A stretch of 9,115 bases of DNA from assembly GCA_031278755.1 (NCBI GenBank), contig JAITJV010000161.1, positions 1-9,115 of the forward strand, given 5' to 3'. Position 1 is the first letter of the stretch, and every line of letters begins with the position of its first letter. Under the pieces are notes generated by a model. It was not told the DNA's origin. It saw only the letters and a list, made by a program, of their open reading frames with translations, and did not search any database. The stretch comes from Treponema sp. Its GTDB lineage: Bacteria > Spirochaetota > Spirochaetia > Treponematales > Breznakiellaceae. The translations under genes and the position numbers were made by a program. Below, in pieces: positions 5,981-9,115 of the stretch.

Positions 5981-6740
5981 GTTGATCTATATATTTTTGA
6001 AGGCACTGTTTAATGTACCGGTGAATGATTATTTTACTGTTTTGATCGGTTTTTGAAAAATCAAAGAGAAGAATATATACATCCTTGTCGTCCCGCCTTT
6101 TTCCCATAAGGACGGCGTTCAGCATAACAAGGCTTCCCCTGAGTTTCAGTTGTACGCCCCTGAGTACGGAATTGGGGGGCATCTCGGGGAAATCGGCTAT
6201 TCTGGCGGCTATTCCCACAGAGCTTATATCCAGTATCTTTCCCTGAAAAAGCCCTTCGCCGCTTTTGTAGTTCATGGCGGCGTTGGGATCGTCTTCGCAG
6301 AAAGCCCGGATGTATTTACGGCGTCCCTTGGCTTCATTTGCCTCAAGGGCGTTGAGGATGATCTTTGTGCTCTGCTGTATACCCAGCTTGAGCTGTATGT
6401 ACCCGCAGGGAACCGAAAGCTTCATCAGATATTTTTCCATGAGCGCCTTGTCCTGGTTGTAGGAAAGTATACCCAGCTTTGAATCCTGTGTTTTGGGATT
6501 TTCCTGTAAGTTTCGGATATAGGTTTCCCATTCGTTTTCCGGCATTCCGTCGTCTATGTTGATAAACATGATAGATCCGGAGAATTTTTCCAGAAGTTTA
6601 CCCGCCCTTTTATGATCCCGCAGGGTGTAGGTTTCAAATCCGCTCATGATAAGAACGTCAAGCATTTCCTCGTGAATAACGCTGTGGGGATACAGAAGAA
6701 AGACTTTTCTGCCCAGAGCATTTTGTTCCATAGCCGGCAT
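5970..6740 (-). CDS. Receiver-like plus PilZ domain protein (likely start at 6731)
   Basis: The longest form is 256 residues (start 6740), but the likely start is the fourth codon, ATG 6729-6731, giving 253. In the long numbering, residues 11-135 look like a degenerate CheY-type receiver: strand KVFLLYPHS, then IMFINIDDGMPENEW with Asp63 where the phosphorylated Asp would be, then KLGILSYN and GYIQLKLG with Lys118. Residues 138-250 form a PilZ domain with the cyclic-di-GMP marks R141-KYI-R145 and D171-IS-SVG176 (DxSxxG), then strands LRGVQLKLRG and YILLFDFSK. In the family, PilZ binds cyclic-di-GMP and changes motility, adhesion or enzyme activity. The partner is unknown. It is cytoplasmic, with no membrane segment. 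No Shine-Dalgarno is visible at either ATG, and a TATAAT (6739-6744) overlaps the first one. Confidence 0.85.
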   Translation of the reverse strand: MPAMEQNALGRKVFLLYPHSVIHEEMLDVLIMSGFETYTLRDHKRAGKLLEKFSGSIMFINIDDGMPENEWETYIRNLQENPKTQDSKLGILSYNQDKALMEKYLMKLSVPCGYIQLKLGIQQSTKIILNALEANEAKGRRKYIRAFCEDDPNAAMNYKSGEGLFQGKILDISSVGIAARIADFPEMPPNSVLRGVQLKLRGSLVMLNAVLMGKRRDDKDVYILLFDFSKTDQNSKIIIHRYIKQCLQKYIDQLKV

Positions 6741-6744
6741 TATA
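6739..6744 (-). promoter_or_regulatory. -10 box of the PilZ gene, overlapping its first ATG
   Basis: A perfect TATAAT reads on the - strand at 6739-6744. Seven bases (GCCGGCT) follow before ATG 6731, so transcription should start at or next to that codon and the ATG at 6740 would not be in the mRNA. No -35 match is seen. The place where one would lie (about 6762-6767) is shared with the opposing -10 box. Confidence 0.55.
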
Positions 6745-6763
6745 GATGAACGTTCGGGAAAAT

Positions 6764-6771
6764 GCTATAAT
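6764..6771 (+). promoter_or_regulatory. -10 box of the SDR-ALDH operon, partial extended -10, leaderless layout
   Basis: A perfect TATAAT at 6766-6771 is preceded by TGC at 6763-6765, as in extended -10 promoters, which need little -35 contact. Exactly six bases (GGCGCC) follow before the ATG at 6778, putting the expected +1 on the A of the start codon. No Shine-Dalgarno is present. No good -35 is seen at 6743-6748, which falls on the opposing -10 box. Confidence 0.6.
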
Positions 6772-6777
6772 GGCGCC

Positions 6778-7593
6778 ATGAAAAGCGTCAAAGATAAACT
6801 TGTTCTTATTACCGGCGGGGCCGGCGGCATAGGCCGCCTTATGGCCTTTGAGTTTGCCCGAAGGGGAGCGAAAGTTGCCGTCTGGGACCTGAATCCTACG
6901 GCTCTTGCCGCCCTCGAAGACGAAGCGCGCCGGGAAGGGTTCAATATCCGGGGCATGGTCTGTGATGTTTCTGACCGTGAGGCAGTTTACCGCCAGGCGG
7001 GAGCCCTCGGAGCGGAAATGGGGCCTCTTGACATTCTTGTAAACAACGCGGGGGTTGTTTCAGGGAAGACCCTTCTTGAAACGCCGGATGAAAAGATCAT
7101 CAAAACCATGAATGTCAATGTCCTTCCCCTGTTTTGGACCGTTAAAGCCTTTCTTCCTTCGATGATTGAACGGAACAGCGGGCACCTTGTTACCATTTCT
7201 TCAGCGGCGGGGATCATCGGGGTAAGGGGGCTTGCCGATTACTGCGCCAGCAAATTCGCCGCCTTCGGATTCAACGAATCGGTGCGCATGGAACTTAACC
7301 GCCTTAAAAGCCGGGTGAAGACGACCGTGATCTGCCCTTACTTTGCCGATACGGGAATGTTCCTGGGGGTAAAAAGCCCCTTTCCGCTTCTTCCTATTCT
7401 TAAATCTTCGTATGTCGCCCAAAAAATCGTTTCCGGCGTGCTGAAAAACAGGAAGTGCATTATCCTGCCCTTTTTTGTCCGTACCGTTGCCATTTTGCGC
7501 CTTCTGCCTGTTTCCGTTTTGGATTTCCTTTCAGATATACTCGGAGTAAGCGCGGCGATGGATCATTTTACGGGAAGAAAGGAGCAGGGATGA
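6778..7593 (+). CDS. SDR oxidoreductase of SDR16C type (RDH10/HSD17B11-like)
   Basis: This 271-residue classical short-chain dehydrogenase is complete. Residues TGGAGGIG (12-19) bind the cofactor, and Asp37 after the second strand (VWDLN) favours NAD. D63-V, NNAG (89-92), Asn114, Ser142 and YCASK (Tyr155, Lys159) complete the site. The second half (MNVNVLPLFWTVKAFLPSM, GHLVTISSAAG, VKTTVICPYFADTGMF) closely recalls animal RDH10 and HSD17B11/13, which oxidise retinol, steroids or long-chain alcohols at membranes. The C-terminal FFVRTVAILRLLPVSVLDFL (232-251) is hydrophobic, as in those enzymes, and may dock on the membrane. I infer a bulky hydrophobic alcohol or ketone as substrate. Its stop overlaps the ALDH start (ATGA), so the two are co-translated. 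The ATG at 6778 is leaderless by position. Confidence 0.92.
   Translation: MKSVKDKLVLITGGAGGIGRLMAFEFARRGAKVAVWDLNPTALAALEDEARREGFNIRGMVCDVSDREAVYRQAGALGAEMGPLDILVNNAGVVSGKTLLETPDEKIIKTMNVNVLPLFWTVKAFLPSMIERNSGHLVTISSAAGIIGVRGLADYCASKFAAFGFNESVRMELNRLKSRVKTTVICPYFADTGMFLGVKSPFPLLPILKSSYVAQKIVSGVLKNRKCIILPFFVRTVAILRLLPVSVLDFLSDILGVSAAMDHFTGRKEQG
7579..7584 (+). promoter_or_regulatory. Ribosome binding site deciding the ALDH start
   Basis: AAGGAG lies 5 nt before ATG 7590, inside the last codons of the SDR gene. The ATG shares ATGA (7590-7593) with the SDR stop, a usual mark of translational coupling. It rules out the in-frame extension back to 7455, which would lie inside the SDR gene. Confidence 0.85.
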
Positions 7594-9077
7594 ATGCGGG
7601 AGATATAGCGGGAATTATTAAAGCGGCCCGTACGGCGCAGGAAATCTGGTCCCAAATTCCGTACCGTGAACGGGCGCGCAGGCTGAAAAAGGGCGGCAGG
7701 CGTCTTTCCCTTCACCTTGATGAAATTATCGAAACCATACACAGGGAAAACGGCAAGCTCCGCATGGATGCGCTTGCCGCAGAGCTGCTTCCCGCAGTAC
7801 TTGCGCTGGACTATTACACCAGGATAGGGCGGAAAATGCTTGCCCCCCGGAACATACGGGGCGGGAGCCTTCTTATGTTCAACAAGCGGAGCCGCCTTGT
7901 CCGCAAGCCCTGGGGCGTCGCCGGGATCATTTCGCCCTGGAATTATCCTTTCGCCATTCCTTTTTCCGAGGTTGTCATGGCTCTCCTTGCCGGCAACGCC
8001 GTACTCCTCAAGGCGGCGTCCCTTACCCCGGGCGCAGGCAGGGCCATCGCCTCTATTTTTGAAGCCGCCGATCTGCCTTCCGGGCTTTTTACCCATGTTG
8101 AAATTCCCGGCGCGGAAGCGGGGCCCGCGTTTATTTCCGGCGGGGTGGACAAGCTTTTCTTTACCGGTTCAACCGCCGTTGGAAAACAGCTCATGGCTCT
8201 TGCCGCTCCGCGCCTTCTTCCCCTGGTTCTGGAACTGGGCGGGGCCGACGCGGCGATAATACGGGCCGACGCCGATCTGGACAGGGCCGCCCTCGGCATA
8301 CTCTGGTCGGGTTTTTCCAACGCAGGCCAGTCCTGCGGCGGCGCCCAGCGTATTCTTGTTCACCGTGATGTCTACGATTCCTTTCTGGAAAAACTCTGTG
8401 CGCTTGTCAGGGGCCTCAGGGGCGGGGACGGGGAGGACTCTGATTTCGGCCCCATGGCCGCCGTCAAGCAGAAGAAATCGGCTGAAAAAGATATTGCCGC
8501 ATGTGTTGCCATGGGGGCAAAGATCGCCGCGCAAAGCAGCGTTCCGGATGACGAACGCTTTATGCCGGCGGTGGTCCTTACCGGCCTTACCCCCGATATG
8601 CCTGTTATGACCGGGGAAATCTTCGGCCCTGTTGTGGGAGTATACTCCGTCAGGGACGACGCCGAAGCGCTCAGGGTGGCAAATGCTTCTTCATACGGGC
8701 TTACCGCTTCTGTGTGGTCGCGGAACAGGCGGGATGCGAGGGCCCTTGCCGCGGGGATCAACGCGGGGGCCGTGATGATAAACGATCACCTCATGTCGCA
8801 CGGCCTTGCCGAAACTCCCTGGGGAGGCTTCGGTGATTCGGGTCTGGGAAGGACGCACGGCGAAGCGGGATTTTCCGAGATGCTTAAAACCACGGTCGTG
8901 GTGGACGATGTGCTTCCCGGCGTCAGGCGCAATCTTTTCTGGCATCCTTATTCCGAAAAAGTATACCGCGGTTTCCGGGCCATAACGGTCTTTGCCGGTT
9001 TCTCGCCGTTTTTTGAAAAGCTGCGGCAGCTTCCCGCCATAGTGAAACTTTTCTTCCGTTACTGGAGTTCAAAATGA
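7590..9077 (+). CDS. NAD(P)-dependent aldehyde dehydrogenase
   Basis: This 495-residue protein of the ALDH superfamily oxidises an aldehyde to a carboxylate. Catalytic marks are PWNYP (117-121, with Asn118 stabilising the intermediate), FTGSTAVGK (191-199), LELGG (214-218, general base Glu215), GQSCG (246-250, nucleophile Cys249) and EIFGP (343-347, Glu343). The usual KPSE cofactor motif is KAAS here (141-144); losing the Glu that holds the adenine ribose often goes with NADP use. The C-terminus, MINDHLMSHGLAETPWGGFG then GRTHG and RRNLFWHPY (447-455), plus about 40 further residues with hydrophobic stretches, resembles the group around Methylomonas diapolycopene-dialdehyde dehydrogenase and mycobacterial relatives. 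Following an RDH10-like SDR, it probably finishes a two-step oxidation of a lipophilic alcohol. The true substrate is unknown. Confidence 0.93.
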   Translation: MNAGDIAGIIKAARTAQEIWSQIPYRERARRLKKGGRRLSLHLDEIIETIHRENGKLRMDALAAELLPAVLALDYYTRIGRKMLAPRNIRGGSLLMFNKRSRLVRKPWGVAGIISPWNYPFAIPFSEVVMALLAGNAVLLKAASLTPGAGRAIASIFEAADLPSGLFTHVEIPGAEAGPAFISGGVDKLFFTGSTAVGKQLMALAAPRLLPLVLELGGADAAIIRADADLDRAALGILWSGFSNAGQSCGGAQRILVHRDVYDSFLEKLCALVRGLRGGDGEDSDFGPMAAVKQKKSAEKDIAACVAMGAKIAAQSSVPDDERFMPAVVLTGLTPDMPVMTGEIFGPVVGVYSVRDDAEALRVANASSYGLTASVWSRNRRDARALAAGINAGAVMINDHLMSHGLAETPWGGFGDSGLGRTHGEAGFSEMLKTTVVVDDVLPGVRRNLFWHPYSEKVYRGFRAITVFAGFSPFFEKLRQLPAIVKLFFRYWSSK

Positions 9078-9115
9078 TGAGCGGCGCGGGCCGGCGGCGA
9101 ATTCCCCTGTCCTTC
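9074..9115 (+). CDS. Start of a third operon gene (cut by window edge)
   Basis: ATG 9074 overlaps the ALDH stop (ATGA at 9074-9077), and GGAG (9064-9067) lies 6 nt before it. The frame is open for the 14 codons visible, beginning MMSGAGRRRIPLS. A second ATG at 9077 is the alternative start. The spacing shows a third co-translated gene after the SDR and ALDH, and its first residues are too few to name it. Confidence 0.55.
   Translation, partial: MMSGAGRRRIPLSF

Larger units (their letters stand above)
6733..6777. promoter_or_regulatory. Dyad joining two opposing -10 boxes
   Basis: Arms 6733-6745 and 6765-6777 are inverted copies with two mismatches in 13 bp, and CATTATAG/CTATAATG is perfect. 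The 19 bp between them contain the palindrome GAACGTTC (6748-6755). Part of the symmetry follows simply from having two facing TATAAT-plus-G boxes. The central palindrome does not, and may be an operator. Confidence 0.5.

Noticed and set aside
6748..6755. GAACGTTC as a LexA (SOS) box
   Set aside because: Known GAAC-type LexA sites have a four-base gap between the halves. Here the halves touch, so it is only noted as a palindrome.
7455..7589. Extension of the ALDH to 540 residues
   Set aside because: It lies inside the SDR gene, has no ALDH similarity, and AAGGAG with the ATGA overlap places the start at 7590.

Overview
The window reads as bacterial chromosome from a moderately GC-rich spirochaete. 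A termite-gut Treponema type is my best guess. The basis is family resemblance: a degenerate receiver-like domain fused to PilZ, a DUF4838 protein and an AGCS carrier, together with mixed base composition. That placement is inference, and no rRNA or other decisive marker is present. I see no tRNA, CRISPR array, complete insertion sequence or phage gene.

Layout. Positions 2-445 hold the 3' end of a probable TetR-type regulator (+). It faces tail-to-tail a complete Na+/alanine-type symporter of the AGCS family (-, 534-1901), with a hairpin between them. Positions 1902-2364 are non-coding, with a cluster of TTTCCCAAA inverted repeats and then GC-rich sequence that may be gene debris. An AT-rich gene for a small secreted protein of unknown function (-, 2365-2883) stands out from its surroundings. 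After another spacer come a shortened DUF4838 protein (-, 3106-4137) and an Ldh2-type malate/L-lactate dehydrogenase family oxidoreductase (-, 4191-5312). Next are a hypothetical protein (+, 5507-5980) and, overlapping it tail-to-tail by 11 bp, a receiver-like/PilZ protein (-, to 6731 or 6740). Back-to-back with the PilZ gene is a rightward operon: an SDR of retinol/17beta-HSD type (6778-7593), an aldehyde dehydrogenase (7590-9077) and a third gene cut by the window edge (9074-9115).

How the genes fit together. The SDR-ALDH pair overlaps by ATGA and looks like a two-step alcohol to aldehyde to acid module, probably for a hydrophobic substrate. The SDR resembles animal RDH10/HSD17B11, and the ALDH resembles the carotenoid-dialdehyde group. 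The Ldh2-type enzyme and the DUF4838 protein are neighbours on one strand, but the second has its own strong promoter. PilZ suggests cyclic-di-GMP input.

The most unusual signal is regulatory. Three genes (DUF4838, PilZ, SDR) have a perfect TATAAT 5-7 nt before an ATG and no Shine-Dalgarno sequence, which is the layout of leaderless mRNAs. At the PilZ/SDR divergence the two TATAAT boxes face each other across 21 bp, so each lies where the other promoter's -35 contact would be. The two genes may therefore be transcribed mutually exclusively. A second signal is a dispersed AAAACTGAAGTTT hairpin motif, seen three times in non-coding DNA.
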